From positions 216,051,245 through 216,115,244 of the forward strand of contig CM071568.1 in assembly GCA_036426205.1 (NCBI GenBank): a DNA stretch of 64,000 nucleotides, given 5' to 3'. The notes under the pieces are model-generated. The model had not been told where the DNA came from. It made no database searches and was given only the letters and a program-made list of their open reading frames with translations. The DNA is from Ascaphus truei (lineage: Eukaryota > Chordata > Amphibia > Anura > Ascaphidae). The first letter of the stretch is position 1, and every line of letters begins with the position of its first letter. Below are positions 1-11,560 of this stretch, one piece after another. Both the position numbers and the translations under genes were made by a program.

Positions 1-153
1 TTTAAAGTAGCAAACTGGTCTGACTAACATTTCTGGGGCATTTTTTTTTTTTTTTTTACACTAACACAGAGAGATCTCTTTTTGTCCTTTCCAACGCTCC
101 TTTGCCTTTACAAACTAATGCTTCTTTCAGGAGATAAACTCTTCCAGAAATCA

Positions 154-382
154 GTCTAAAACTGCGGTGCGCAAACTCCCTGCCCCTGCTGCCTCCTCGC
201 TCGCGCCCCCCCACCCCTCGCCTCTAATGATGTGTCAAATGACGCTGCGGGGTCATTTGATGCCGCGTTGCCATGGAGACACGTGGACAATAAGCCGGTA
301 AGTAAATTTACCCGTAAATTTAACCGCCGCGCGTCCCGCGCCCCCCCAATAAAGTCTCAATTTGAGCACCGCTGGTCTAAAA
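154..382. mobile_element. hAT-type MITE, copy a
   Basis: The element spans 162-374 (213 bp) and is flanked by an exact 8-bp direct repeat, GTCTAAAA, at 154-161 and 375-382. Its ends are inverted (CTGCGGTGCGCAAACT on the left; the right end reads CAGCGGTGCTCAAA on the other strand). An 8-bp target duplication and CAG-type termini fit the hAT superfamily. It is too short to encode a transposase, and the short open frame over it is accidental. The inside is CpG-rich. Three related copies lie at 1087, 48782 and 54339. Confidence 0.8.
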
Positions 383-414
383 GAGTAGGACATGCGGGGA
401 AGATACGAACTTTA

Positions 415-623
415 TGAGTTCAATTCATAAAAACTACTTCGAACTAGTGGCCACGCAAGGGTCACTAAAAGCCCTATAAATATAAATGTTATAGGGCTTT
501 TAGTGACCCTTGCTGGCCACTAGTTCAAGTAGTTAATAGTTCAAATTTCCCTATGCACCAAGTTTTTTACTCAATACTATTAGGTGAGCGATGAGTCAAT
601 ATGTTCGTGTGAGTTCAATTCAT
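415..623. repeat. Near-perfect palindrome between 14-bp direct repeats
   Basis: Arms at about 432-479 and 489-534 are almost perfectly complementary, with a loop of about 9 nt. The segment lies between two copies of TGAGTTCAATTCAT (415-428 and 610-623), which look like a target-site duplication. There is no coding content and no A-rich tail. It could be a foldback element or a hairpin RNA source; the sequence does not decide. Confidence 0.65.
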
Positions 624-862
624 TCAGGCTTCCGGGATGGATTGCAGCTTTAGTCTTTACAATATACTATCTATACATGTGCACATACCGAAAACTCATA
701 TTAGTGTTATTATTATTTATAATATTACTATTGTTTATTTTATATTAAACAAACTTTTTATGCAGATTTTTACAGCTATGCATGCAGACACTTAAAATAC
801 AGGGAATTGAACACATAATACAGGACTACAAACTTTCACAGGAGGGGGGTCGCCTCTACCAT

Positions 863-977
863 TTTATTTTATTTATTTATAAAAATGTTTTACCAGGATG
901 AAAGAAATGCATTGAGAGTTACCACTCGTTTTCAGGTATGTCCTGGGCACAGAGTTATGATAACAATACATGGTTAC
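863..977 (-). repeat. Retroposon 3' tail, reverse orientation
   Basis: A roughly 110-bp segment matches 47113-47214 in reverse complement, including a shared block around GTTTTACCAGG and an AAAT-rich end. The A/T-repeat terminus suggests the 3' end of a LINE or SINE. The family is not identified. Confidence 0.55.
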
Positions 978-1078
978 ATTAATATTTAGACATTTCATGG
1001 ACAGGTTTTGTTTTTTATGATTTTTGTATTTGTTTTTATATACGATATGGTAAACCACAGTAAAAAAAATAATGAGTA

Positions 1079-1363
1079 CCCTAAACAAGGGGTGTGCAAA
1101 CTGGGGGGCGCGAGATTTTTCTGGTTGGGCGCAGCGGTTGAAGAAGCCCCGCTCTCTTGCCCAAGGCATTTAAATTAAAGGCCTCTGCAACTCAACTTAC
1201 CGAGATTCTGCCGCGGCATAAAATGATGCCATGGGGGTCATGTGACGTGACATCACATGACCCCGCAGCATCATTTGATGCCGCAGTAAGGAAAGGGGGG
1301 GAGCACCAGGGAAGAGGAGGCAGGGGCCGCAGCAACAAAAGTTTGCCCACCCCTGCCCTAAAC
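1079..1363. mobile_element. hAT-type MITE, copy b
   Basis: The element spans 1087-1355 (269 bp) between exact 8-bp repeats CCCTAAAC (1079-1086 and 1356-1363). Its termini are diverged versions of the CAGGGGTGCGCAAACT end seen in the other copies. The interior holds a CpG-rich imperfect palindrome around a TGACGTGACATCA core. No coding capacity is seen. Confidence 0.8.
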
Positions 1364-1542
1364 CACAGGAGTTTTTTTCTGTATTTGTATTTGCTATGGG
1401 TTAGATGGCATTAGGACCTATATTTACTAAGTGGTGCTATGCCATAAGATTCCTTCCAGTGCCAGAAGAGGCTTTATGATCCATTGAAGTGAATTGTGCT
1501 GTAAGATGTCTTCTAATGACAAAACCAGGGCTGTTACACCCA

Positions 1543-1912
1543 TACACAGATGCAGCGGCTGTTATTCGAACACTTCACGCGTTGTATACCTCGGAATACT
1601 CATGTCATGATGCGTGATTTCTTCCAACCGTACCGCCCCTTCCCGCCTTAAGACACGAGTGCAGAAAATGGCATTTTAGTGTTAAACACTGAAATTGACA
1701 CAGTAGCACAGTAGCACAGTAGCACAGCACTGTACACATTGCAATTCATTTCATTGTACACAAAGAAACAGAATCCATACAATTCAAACAAAGCAACTGC
1801 AATAAACGCGTGTGCCTGGGGCGATTGGCGGCGTTAATGCCGCGTGGAGTACAGCAGCGCACACGAAAACGGCGCCATGATTTGTTCGAATAACGGCCGC
1901 TGCTTCTGTGTA
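1543..1912. mobile_element. TA-flanked MITE M1 (366 bp)
   Basis: The element spans 1545-1910 between TA dinucleotides, with inverted ends of the form CACAGATGCAGCGGC followed by a TTATTCGAACA block. It is a reverse-complement relative of M2 at 3335-3701, of nearly equal length (366 and 367 bp). Inside is a short variable run of GTAGCACA units. A TA duplication fits Tc1/mariner-like mobilisation, but the transposase family is not shown. Confidence 0.7.
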
Positions 1913-3179
1913 AAAAGGAGGGTTTTAGCAATATATAACATTATTAAAGCATATGTGGGTTTGTGTGTTTGTTTAAACATGTGTGAGTACAGTAATTCAG
2001 ATCTACAAATTTGTGCTCTACAACACCATAAGGGGTTAGCACTGTTTAATAGATCTAAATCCTTAAAGCTCCTATATAAACACAGCTTTATTATTTTATT
2101 CCTAACATTACGACTCCTTAGCAACCCACTGTAATAGCTGGTAACCACCATAAACATTTTTCATTTTTAAAGGAAACTTATGTGCTATTGCAAAATAGTT
2201 TTTGTAATGAGCTTACTACAGGACATAAACATCAGTTAATAGCTCCGTCTGGTTAGTAATTACAGTACTGGAAAACATTGCAATTGCAGTCAACAAGACG
2301 AAGCATTAACTGTTAAACGCTTAGAAATTAAAATGTAATTGAATATGTTGTTTATTGACATAGGGTGACCAGCATCGCATTGCATAGCAATGCACTGCAG
2401 TCCCCTCTGACAGCAAAGGGGGTTCACGTGTTTTTGTCTACATATCTACTTGTATTGGATTGTGTTTTGATTTAGAGGTGTTTTATTTTTGTTAATGCTA
2501 TTAATTTATTATAGGTATTTTGTATTTTTTTACACCTCAATCATAGGAAACATGACATTGGCAGATTGTATGTAGCTTGGCCGTACTCACTTCTAGTATC
2601 ATTCAATGCATAGTAAACAATGGGTGAGAGGACAGGGGAGGAATTGCTGAGGTACAAGTAGAATCACTGCAGCTAAGAAGAGGTCACTGGTGTTACTTCA
2701 GCACTGTGTCTGTTTACCAAACTTATTTGCAACAGATTTCGTGGATAATTACATATCCATGATAATTACATAAATTTATTTGATCTCTGAATTAACCAGA
2801 TCTCCATTTTATCTTGCTTGGGCATCTTTTTTTTATTCCACCACAATATATGCCTGATACACACCTTCCAAACATGGACCATGGAATAGTTTGAAATTGT
2901 CATGGAGTCATAGACAAAATATTAGTAGGAGGTTGCACTATGCCTGCTTTCCAGTATGCGGGTGGTTAACTCCACTGGCTAGGCAAGCCACAGGTGAATC
3001 TAATTGATTCAGCTAACCTGCTTTAAAAAGGGAAGAGGGACAGCAGCAGTCTCTATCAGAAAGTGAGAGGAGAGCTGACATAAAAGGGGTGCCTTGATCT
3101 GTTGAAATGTGTGCCGGGCCTCTCTGATGTCGGCGCACGCCGGGCTTAGCTTCAGTCCCCCATCATACATAAAAGAAAA
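1913..3179. other. No recognised feature
   Basis: AT-rich noncoding DNA. The short frames here show no family resemblance. I see no gene, RNA or clear repeat boundary, apart from a GC-richer patch near 3100-3150 that may be the edge of the neighbouring Penelope-like element. Confidence 0.4.
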
Positions 3180-4200
3180 CATCACTAAAAATATACCATT
3201 GTTACTCACATCATATGATGAAGGTAAGAAATTATCACCATATCCACAAATTACAAATAGGATTGTAGCTCAAAATATTTATTCAAACCACGTGGGTGCA
3301 AGTAATGTAATGTTTTTTTTCCTCCAATCTATTACAGCTGCAGTGGCCGTTTTTCGAACAAATCACGGCGCCGATTTCGTGTGCGCTGCTGTACTCCATG
3401 AGGCATGAATGCGGCCAATCGCCCCAGGCACCTACACTTATCACGATTACTTTGTTTGAATTTCATGGATTATGTTTCTTCGGGTGCAATGAAATGAATG
3501 AATTGCAATGTGTACAGTGATGTGCTACTGTGCTACTGTGTCAATTTAAGGTGTTTAAAAAACAGAACACTGAAATGCCATTTTCTACACTCGCCGCACT
3601 CGCGTCTTACTGCGGTACGGTTGGAAGACATCCCGCGTCATGACATCGGTATTCCGATGTACACATCGCGTGAAGTGTTTGAATAACGGCCGCTGCAGCT
3701 GTACCTCCTCTTGGTGCACATGAAACTTCCTCCAATGTGATAAAGTCCAAGCAATCATCTTGTCCAATATGTTTATCCCATACAGTACATGGGCTTCTGT
3801 AGTATAAGTCAAATTTATGTTACTTATTGCATGTACATGTTCATAAATCCATAAACTACATATTCTCCTTCCTATATACCTCATGTCACATCTGAACAAT
3901 TTAAAGAAAATATTTCATTTTAAAATGTTCTGTTTTGCTGGAGTCATTAAACAAATTTCCCTTTAACACAAATGTACATTGTTTACAACAACCGCACTTG
4001 AAACATTCATTTGGCTTTACAGCTAATTTCTTTGTTAATTCAGGAGTGAGTAACAAAACCCCAACTTCCACGTTTTCTTGTAAAAACGAATGTACACAGT
4101 GATCTCTTATTCTCTTATGTCGTCTGAAAATGATCTGTGGTTTTGTTTGACTTATTTCACCCAAAACTGACAATTGGGCTTTTTCAAAGAGTAACATTAC
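3180..4200 (-). mobile_element. Penelope-like retroelement fragment P1 (linker plus GIY-YIG)
   Basis: On the minus strand the translation runs through a FRRHKRIRDHCVHSFL segment and a cysteine motif (ECFKCGCCKQC). After a frame break it continues into a GIY-YIG-like stretch containing RYIGRRI and EHVHAI. These are typical of the region between reverse transcriptase and endonuclease, and of the endonuclease, in Penelope-like elements. The frame is broken, and MITE M2 (3335-3701) sits within the 3' part: P1 homology to P3 (10540-11560) resumes on M2's other side. Only the 3' end is kept and no RT core is visible. The 3' boundary near 3180 is approximate. Confidence 0.72.
3335..3701. mobile_element. 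TA-flanked MITE M2 (367 bp), nested in P1
   Basis: TA flanks at 3333-3334 and 3702-3703. The ends are inverted, beginning CAGCTGCAG followed by a GGCCGTT block. The body is the reverse complement of M1 (1545-1910). It interrupts a Penelope-like fragment, whose sequence continues on both sides, so this MITE moved after the retroelement had decayed or inserted. Confidence 0.75.
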
Positions 4201-4519
4201 TCGTGCGTTAGACTCTGAAATACCGGATGTAGACCGGACGTGACGTCACTCAGCCAATGAACTGCCAGTATGCTACGAACGGCATGATGGGAAACTGAGT
4301 TCTTGGCTGATAGGCGCTCGCGCGGCATACAGAGGCATCAGTGTCATGCGCAGTAGGGACAAATAGATTAAAAACGAAAATAATTCATTTTGCAATCCAC
4401 ATAAAGCTATAATGGCTGTTGATATTAATTAATTGATATACTGTATGTCCCAAACATGAGGTGACATATATGTTGTAGTATATAAAAGAAATTCATTAAA
4501 TATCTATATTTTTATTTTT
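4201..4519. other. No recognised feature
   Basis: The first part (4200-4370) is CpG-containing and GC-richer; the rest is AT-rich. No coding region or repeat boundary can be supported. Confidence 0.35.
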
Positions 4520-7489
4520 GTAACTGCAGATGATATAACATAAAACACAGACAAAGCTCAGTTTTTAGCACATCTAGTGAGACTCATACACGGTACAGTG
4601 CCTAAATATATATGGATAAATATCTAATAAGTAAATGGTCTTTTAGTTTGACATTTTTGGCCAAAATTGTTGTAAGCCCCTGAGCCAACGCCAAGGCAGA
4701 CCACATATCAGGGGTCCCTAACGCTAATATAAATTCTTAATGACCTGTTTAATAACAGGAAGAATGATTTATAGTAAATCTGTCAAACTGAGCTTTGTCT
4801 GTGTTTTATGTTATGTCTCTGGTTTTAATGCATATTGCCATGCTCAGTAGCACTCCTCTGACACTCATATGCTTATATATATGTTGTGGGTATTTTGGGG
4901 GTTTAATAGGAGCTTGTTAGGTGTCCAGTATGTTTTACAATTCTTGTCCAGCTAGTCATGGCTGATTGGAGGTTGGCAACCTCCTACTTAATTTAAGCTC
5001 ACCCCCTCCCACATTTAAATGGTTATGGGCTCACCCCATAGCATCTTCCACTCAGGGGAACTTGCCTGCTTGCAGTTTGGCTGTGACATCTCTAATACAG
5101 AGTGCTTTTCCTGGTAATGTACAGGTTAATAAAAGCTTCAGTCAGACAGAACTTTGCAGCTAATATTGACAGATTTACTATAAATCATTCTTCCTGTTAT
5201 TAAACAGGTCATNNNNNNNNNNNNNNNNNNNNNNNNNNNNNNNNNNNNNNNNNNNNNNNNNNNNNNNNNNNNNNNNNNNNNNNNNNNNNNNNNNNNNNNN
5301 NNNNNNNNNNNNNNNNNNNNNATATAATGGATAAATTACTGAATAAGTAAAATGGTCTTTTCTTTTATGTTAGGTTGACATTTTTGGCCAAAATTGTTGT
5401 TAAGGCCCTGAGCCAACGCCAAGGACAGACCAAATATTCAGGGGTCCCTAACGCTAATATAAATTCTAATGACTGTTTAATAACAGGAACGAATGATTTA
5501 TAGTAAAATCTGTCAATATTAGCGCAAAAGTTCTGTCTGACTGAAGCTTTTATTAACCTGTACATTACCAGGAAAAGCACTCGTATTAGAGATGTCACAG
5601 CCAAACTGCAAGCAGGCAAGTTCCCCTGGGAAGATGCTATGGAGTGAGCCCAAACCATTTAAATGTGGGAGGGGTGAGCTTAAATTAAGTAGGAGGTTGC
5701 CAACCTCCAATCAGCCAATGGACTGTGGACAAGAATGTAAAACATACTGGACACCTACACACGCTCTATTAAACCCCCAAAATACCCACAACATATATAT
5801 AAGCATATGAGTGGTCAGAGGAGTGCTACTGAGCATGGCAATATGCATTAAAAACAGAGACATAACATAAAACACAGACAAAGCGCTAATCAGTTTTTTA
5901 GACACATCTAGTGAGACTCATCATACACGGTACAGTACCTAAATATATAGGATTAAATATCATAAGTAAATGGTCTTTAGTTTGACATTTTGGCCAAAAT
6001 TTTAAGCCCTGAGCCAACGCCAAGCAGACCACTATCAGGGCGCTCCCTAACGCTAATATAAATTCTTAAATGACCTGTTTTAATAAAACAGGAAGAATGA
6101 TTTATAGTAAATCTGTCAAACTGAGCTTGTCTGTGTTTTATGTTATGTCTCTGGTTTTAATGCATATTGCCATGCTCAGTAGCACTCCTCTGACACTCAT
6201 ATGCTTATATATATGTTGTGGGTATTTTGGGGGGTTGTAATAGGAGCTTGTTAGGTGTCCAGTATGTTTACAATTCTTGTCCAGCTATCATGGCGGATGG
6301 AGTGTTGGAACCTCCTACTTAATTTAAGCTCACCCCCTCCACATTAAATGGTTATGGGCTCACTCCATAGGGCATCTTCCACTCAGGGGAACTTGCCTGC
6401 TTTGCAGTTTTGGCTGTGACATCTCTAATACAGAGTGCTTTCTGGTAATGTACAGGGTAATTAAAAGCTTCAGTCAGACAGAACTTTGCCAGCTAATATT
6501 GACAGATTTACTAATAATCATTTCTTCCTGTTATTAAAACAGGTCATTAAGAATTATATTAGCGTTAGGGACCCTGATATGGGTCTGCCTTGGCGTTGGC
6601 TCAGGGGCTTACAAACAATTTTGGCCAAAAAATGTCAAACTAAAAGACCATGTTACTTATCAGATATTTTTCCATAAGATTTAGGCACTGTTACCGTGTA
6701 TGAGTCTCACTAGATGTGCTCTAAAAAACTGAGCTTTGTCTGTGTTTTATGTTATGTCTTGGTTTTAATGCATATTGCCATGCTCAGTAGCACTCCTCTG
6801 ACCACTCATATGCTTATATATATGTTGTGGGTTATTTTGGGGGTTTAATAGGAGCTTGAGTTAGGTGTCCGTATGTTTTACAATTCTTGTCCAGCTAGTC
6901 ATGGCTGATTGGGGTTGCGGAACCTTCTACTTAATATTAAGCTACCCCCTCCCACATTTAAATGGTTATGGGCTCACCCAATAGCATCTTCCCTCAGGGG
7001 AAATTGCCTGCATTGCAGTTTGGCTGTGGACCATCTCTAATACAGAGTGCTTTCCTGGTAATGTACAGGTTAATAAAAGCTTCAGCAGACAGACTGTGCA
7101 GCTAATATTGACAGATTACTATAAATCATTCTTCCTGTTATAAAACAGGTCATTAAGAATTTATATTAGCGTTAGGGACCCTGATATGTTGGTCTGGGGC
7201 CCTATGGCGTTGGCTCAGGGGCTTACAACAATTTTGGCCAAAATGTCAAAACTAAAAGACCATTTACTATAGAATATTTATCCATATATATTTAGGCACT
7301 TGTACCGTGTATGAGTCACTAGATGTGCTAAAAAATGAGCTTTGTCTGTGTTTTATGTTTGTCTTGGTTTTAATGCATATTGCCATGCTCAGTAGCACTC
7401 CTCTGACACTCATATGCTTATATATATGTTGTGGGTATTTTGGGGGTTTAATAGGAGCTTGTTAGGTGTCCAGTATGTAACTGCAGATG
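4520..7489. repeat. Block of inverted and tandem repeat units between 13-bp direct repeats
   Basis: A unit of about 600 bp recurs in both orientations: partial reverse at 4540-4790, forward from 4790, reverse at 5322-5960, then forward units from about 6117, 6730 and 7336. Landmarks in each unit are the GAGCTTTGTCTGTG start, a TTTTGGCCAAAAT palindrome and a CCTGTTATTAAACAGG palindrome. The whole block is bounded by GTAACTGCAGATG at 4520-4532 and 7477-7489, as if inserted as one unit. Short frames in it are not conserved between copies because of indels. No known family is recognised. Confidence 0.7.
5213..5321. other. Assembly gap (109 N)
   Basis: A run of 109 N inside the repeat block. Sequence to its right carries many single-base indels relative to sister units, consistent with unresolved repeat assembly. 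Confidence 0.98.
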
Positions 7490-7807
7490 GCAAACTTATA
7501 ATTGTAATAATTAATTAAAAACAAGTAATGGCAAGGGGTAATAGTTATTTCCAATACATAGATGTTAATATTCAAATAACTTTATAACAATACGATCAGT
7601 GCATTTGTATAGGAAGTTCAATTAAATCATGGTCAATTCAAATAGAAAATGTTAACATTAATAACACCAGTGCAATTCATATTCAAAGTTGAAACAAATG
7701 TAGCAGCGATTGCCATATAATTCTGCAATGAATGGGAACTCCATTGATATTAACAATGATATTTACATCAGAATAAACAGCACCAATATGAATGCTAGAG
7801 ACCTAAA
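7490..7807. other. AT-rich spacer, no feature
   Basis: AT-rich DNA following the repeat block. Nothing recognisable. Confidence 0.4.
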
Positions 7808-7825
7808 TTGATAGTGTTCTCAAAA

Positions 7826-8063
7826 GGTGGGGAGGGGGGGGGGGGGAGGGGGGAGGGGAGGGAGGGGGGAAGGGGAGGGAGGGAGACAGGGGACGGGGGG
7901 GGAGAGAAGGGGAGGAGGGGGAGAGGGAGGGGGCGAAGGGGGGGATGGGGAGAGCGGGGGAGGGGGGGGGGACGGGGGGGGGGGGGAGGGGTGGAGAGGG
8001 AGGGGGGAAGGGGGGGAGGGGAAGGGGGGGAGGGGGAAGGGGGCGGAAGGGGATGGGTAGGGG
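7826..8063 (+). repeat. G-rich GGGGA-type low-complexity tract
   Basis: About 240 bases of nearly pure purine with long G runs, able to form G-quadruplexes on the plus strand. Proline-rich and glycine-rich frames across it are artefacts of composition. It abuts the 3' end of the left inverted Penelope-like arm. Confidence 0.9.
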
Positions 8064-8903
8064 GGAAAGGAAGGTAGGGGAGAGTGGAAATTGGAAACAC
8101 AAGTTTCATATGTGATCCCAAATATTTATCAAAAAATGACATTATTGTTGTATATCAAACAAGTTGGATAATAGTGACCTATGTTATACTAATAAACAAA
8201 TTGTCATAATCACAAGGCCTTAAACTAGGTCCAAGGGGTCTTAACACATCAAGGAGAGAAATATGTGTTGGAACTGGAAGGTACACAAAAAAAACAGCGG
8301 TTTTTACCATTCTATTTGTCACCTATACATGTCATGAGAACTCATATATTCAAAACATAGTGATTGTTGTTGCAGAGTAATGTGTCTATGGACAAACCAC
8401 ATGGATCAACAGTATACATAAGAACATATATATATATATATCAGGGTTCCCAATGGCAAGAATACCTGGTTTTGAGTTTTTTTAAAGAAAATGTTTTATC
8501 TCCCAGTCTACGTTGATGCCTCGAGGTGTCATGGTATCCAACGTGAAGATCCAGAACATTTGCTTTTGATTAAGGGTGTTCTGACGATCTCCACGTCGGA
8601 CTGGGAGTGGAATGTGTTCTAAACCATTAAAGGTGAGATGATCTAATCTAAATTACCTTTAGGACATTCCAAAATGCGACCACTGGGAACCTCTGATCCT
8701 TGTTCTTAATGCTTCTAATATGTTCCATTATTCGAAGCTTTAACGGACGGTATTGTGCGCCCTATGTCGTCATACCACAGCCACATGTCAAGATTATACC
8801 ACATAGTTGGTATTGATGTGATAAAACTCCTCAGTCTAATTTTGTTTTTATTTATCTTTGAATGTATTACTTTAATTGGCTTTGCATGGGTACTACAGAC
8901 TTT
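8064..8903 (-). mobile_element. Penelope-like fragment P2, left arm
   Basis: This is the reverse complement of 9153-10014. Read on the minus strand it encodes part of a cysteine motif (NHFCKVC), the HSKINKNKIRLRSFIT segment and a damaged YIGRTI GIY-YIG core, with frame breaks after it. The arms differ by scattered substitutions and indels. The 5' side of this fragment faces its partner, so the two are head to head with about 250 bp between them. Confidence 0.75.
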
Positions 8904-9153
8904 GCAAAAGTGATTTTTTTTTTTTACACAACAGTCGACAAGCAAATACTATCCGCATCCATTGTAGTCTAGACACTGGAACATCTTGTCATTGGACAAC
9001 AAACTTAAGCCACATATTGAGGACAGGAATTACACAAAATTGTATTCAAAAAGGCTTAAACCTTATCCAACTACATATCACCCGCCTATGATACAAAAAC
9101 CACATACAAAAAACTAGGGTTTTGTCCCTCCAATAGGTTTCTTCAAGTGTGGC

Positions 9154-9612
9154 TTGCAAAGTCGTACCCATGCAAAGCCAATTAAAGTAATACATTCAAA
9201 GATAAATAAAAACAAAATTAGACTGAGGAGTTTTATCACATGCAATACCAACTATGTGGTATATATCTTGACATGTGGCTGTGGTATGAGCTACATAGGG
9301 CGCACAATACGTCTGTTAAAGCTTCGAATAATGGAACATATTAGAAGCATTAAGAACAAGGATCAGAGGTTCCCAGTGGCACGACATTTTATGGAATGTC
9401 CTAAAGGTAATTTAGATCATCTCACCTTTAGTGGTTTAGAACACATTCCACTCCCAGTCCGACGTGGAGATCGTCAGAACACCCTTAATCAAAAGGAAAT
9501 GTTCTGGATCTTCACGTTGGATACCATGACACCTCGAGGCATCAACGTAGACTGGGAGATAAACATTTTCTTTAAAAAACCTCAAAACCAGGTATTCTTG
9601 CCATTGGGAACC

Positions 9613-9650
<38 letters not shown>

Positions 9651-9687
9651 CTTATGTATACTGTTGACCCATGTGGCTTGTCCATAG
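9154..9687 (+). pseudogene. Penelope-like GIY-YIG endonuclease domain, 5'-truncated
   Basis: The frame reads VVYILTCGCG, then SYIGRTIRLLKLRIMEHI, then RHFMECPKGN, then LVRRGD-like and QKEMFWIFTLDTM segments. GIY-YIG nuclease hallmarks are visible: a Tyr-Ile-Gly core, the conserved Arg after it, and a downstream Glu before a Met-Phe-Trp-Ile run. In Penelope-like elements this domain nicks target DNA. Upstream in frame, before the listed methionine, a GFFKCG stretch belongs to the cysteine motif, so the true protein began far upstream and the Met is not a real start. The last residues are read through a TA repeat. It is an isolated domain without RT and therefore nonfunctional alone. Confidence 0.75.
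9617..9648. repeat. (TA)n microsatellite
   Basis: Alternating TA of about 30 bases. The left inverted arm has a shorter run at the equivalent place (8429-8441), so its length changed after duplication. Confidence 0.9.
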
Positions 9688-10014
9688 ACACATTACTCTG
9701 CAACAACAATCACTATGTTTGAATAATATGAGTTCATGACATGTATAGGTGACAAATAGAATGGTAAAACCGCTGTTTTTGTGTACCTTCCAGTTCCAAC
9801 ACATATTTCTCTCCTTGATGTGTTAAGACACCCTGGACCCAGTTTAAGGCCTTGTGGATTATGACAATTTGTTTATTAGTATAACATAGGTCACTATATG
9901 ATCCAACTTGTTTGATATACAACAATAATGTACATTTTGTGATAAATATTTTGGATCACATATGAAACCTGTGTTCCAATTCTCCACTCTCCCCTACCTT
10001 CCTTTTCTACATTG

Positions 10015-10539
10015 TCTACATCAGCAAAGGAGCACACAGAGCCGGTTTTCCATGGACATATGTGAGTACACCGCTGCCTCATGAGCTGCCCCAGGCACAC
10101 AGGTTCTATATAGTTCAGGGTGACAAGAGAGGTCTAGGGGGGTTTTAGGACTTCCCCCATACAACTTTCCATATTCCTGCTAGACCGTGTGCCATCTAGG
10201 GGTTAATGCACACAGCCTCAAGCATGCATTTATAATACCATGCGATCCGGTTTAAAAGCAGAAAGACATTCATTATTTTTCATTAGTGGGTTAACTAAAA
10301 GCTCTGTAGCACTGGATGATTGGGGCCTCCACCCCAATATTTTTGTTCACCCAAAACTGGATCACATTCTAAAAGTTTTTACAAAGTATTTTTATAACTT
10401 CATCAGATGTAGATCTATAACGGGTGCTAAAAGATATATCAAACATGATGTTTAGTATTACTCATTTTGTTCTGAACCAATAAAGACTTTGTATTGGTGT
10501 GGAGAGGCACTTTGATTTTTTTTTTAATTTAAATCAATT
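10015..10539. other. No recognised feature
   Basis: Spacer between two Penelope-like fragments. The short open frame at 10240-10455 has no recognisable family and is probably chance. Confidence 0.35.
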
Positions 10540-11560
10540 GAATTTATGCTTCACACATAGATACGACCCAATAAAAGTAGATTTCTTTGGGTGTTACACT
10601 ATATGTTGATCAAAAAGATTCAGTGCAATCTACTTTATTTAGGAAACTCACTGCAGGTAATTTTATTTTAAAGGCACAGAGTGTCCATCTGAAATAAACA
10701 ATTGATAACACCATTTGGAGAATGTTTACGTTTGAGAAGGAATTGTTCTGAGAAAAGTGAATGTATTATGCAAAATTATGCTTAACTACGAGTGGTTGAG
10801 TGTTAAAGAAGGCTAAAAAAAAGCATGTAGAATAATGAGAGAATCGTTATTGGTTCTGAAAAAAATCAAGTCTAAATACACACCATATGTCTGGTGTATC
10901 TTTTAGTACTTGTTATAGTTCTGTATCAACAGTAATTATGTTATAAAAATATCTCAAACATTGCTGCATTTTAAAACGTGATTCAGTTTTGAGAGGAATA
11001 AGGGACCAATAATGTTTACATTTTGTTTTTACAAGAAAAAGGTGGAAATTGGGGGTTTGTCACTCGCTGCTTAATTAACCAAAAAAAGTTATCTGTATTG
11101 GAAAATGAATGTTTCAAGTGCAGTTGTTGTAAACAATGTGGAGTAAAGGGAAATTTGTTTCATGTTGTTGACTCCAACAAAACAAAATATTTTACAATTA
11201 AATCTTTTTTTTTTTAATTGTTCTAAAGGTACAGCATATAAAAAGGACATGTATGTTTAAGCAACAGATTTATAAACCTGTCCATGTACTAAATAAAATT
11301 AATTTGACTTATGCTACAGTAGCCCATGTATGGAATAAAACATATTGGTAAGATGATTGCTTTGAATTTATAGCCTTGGAGGAACTATCATGTGCGCCAA
11401 GAGGAGGATTATCAAGATTTAAAAAATGATTACAAAGAGAATCCTTTTGGATTGTAATGTAAAAAAAAAAAACACAGGACCCACATGGTTTAAATAAAGA
11501 TTTTGAACAACAATCCTGTTATGTTAATAACTTTCAGTTATGATAAGAATACAACAACCA
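10540..11560 (+). mobile_element. Penelope-like fragment P3 (RT thumb, linker, GIY-YIG)
   Basis: Across several frames the plus strand shows FTHRYDPIKVDF, then a degraded LFRKLTAGN-type segment (YRKPTAGN in the family), an RRNCSEKSE segment, a cysteine motif (NECFKCSCCKQC at about 11107-11143), and the C-terminal APRGG and QRESFWI stretch. This is the order found in Penelope-like elements. Many stops and frameshifts show it is old. It resembles P1 (3180-4200) more than P2: both share a cysteine-motif spacing and a 3' flank with a CCCACATGGTTT-like block. Confidence 0.7.

Larger units (their letters stand above)
9153..10014 (+). mobile_element. Penelope-like fragment P2, right arm
   Basis: Plus-strand arm of the inverted pair. 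It holds the open GIY-YIG frame at 9154-9687, a TA microsatellite, and 3' flanking sequence shared with the left arm down to a CCTACCTTCCTTTT end near 10014. The arm lacks the reverse transcriptase part. Upstream, 8904-9152 forms the loop between arms. Confidence 0.75.

Noticed and set aside
232..417. 61-codon frame as a small gene
   Set aside because: It overlaps hAT MITE copy a, its target duplication and flank, so it is not a conserved unit.
7795..8142. Proline-rich and glycine-rich open frames on both strands
   Set aside because: They arise from the G-rich purine tract. Both strands and several frames are open at once, with no domain.
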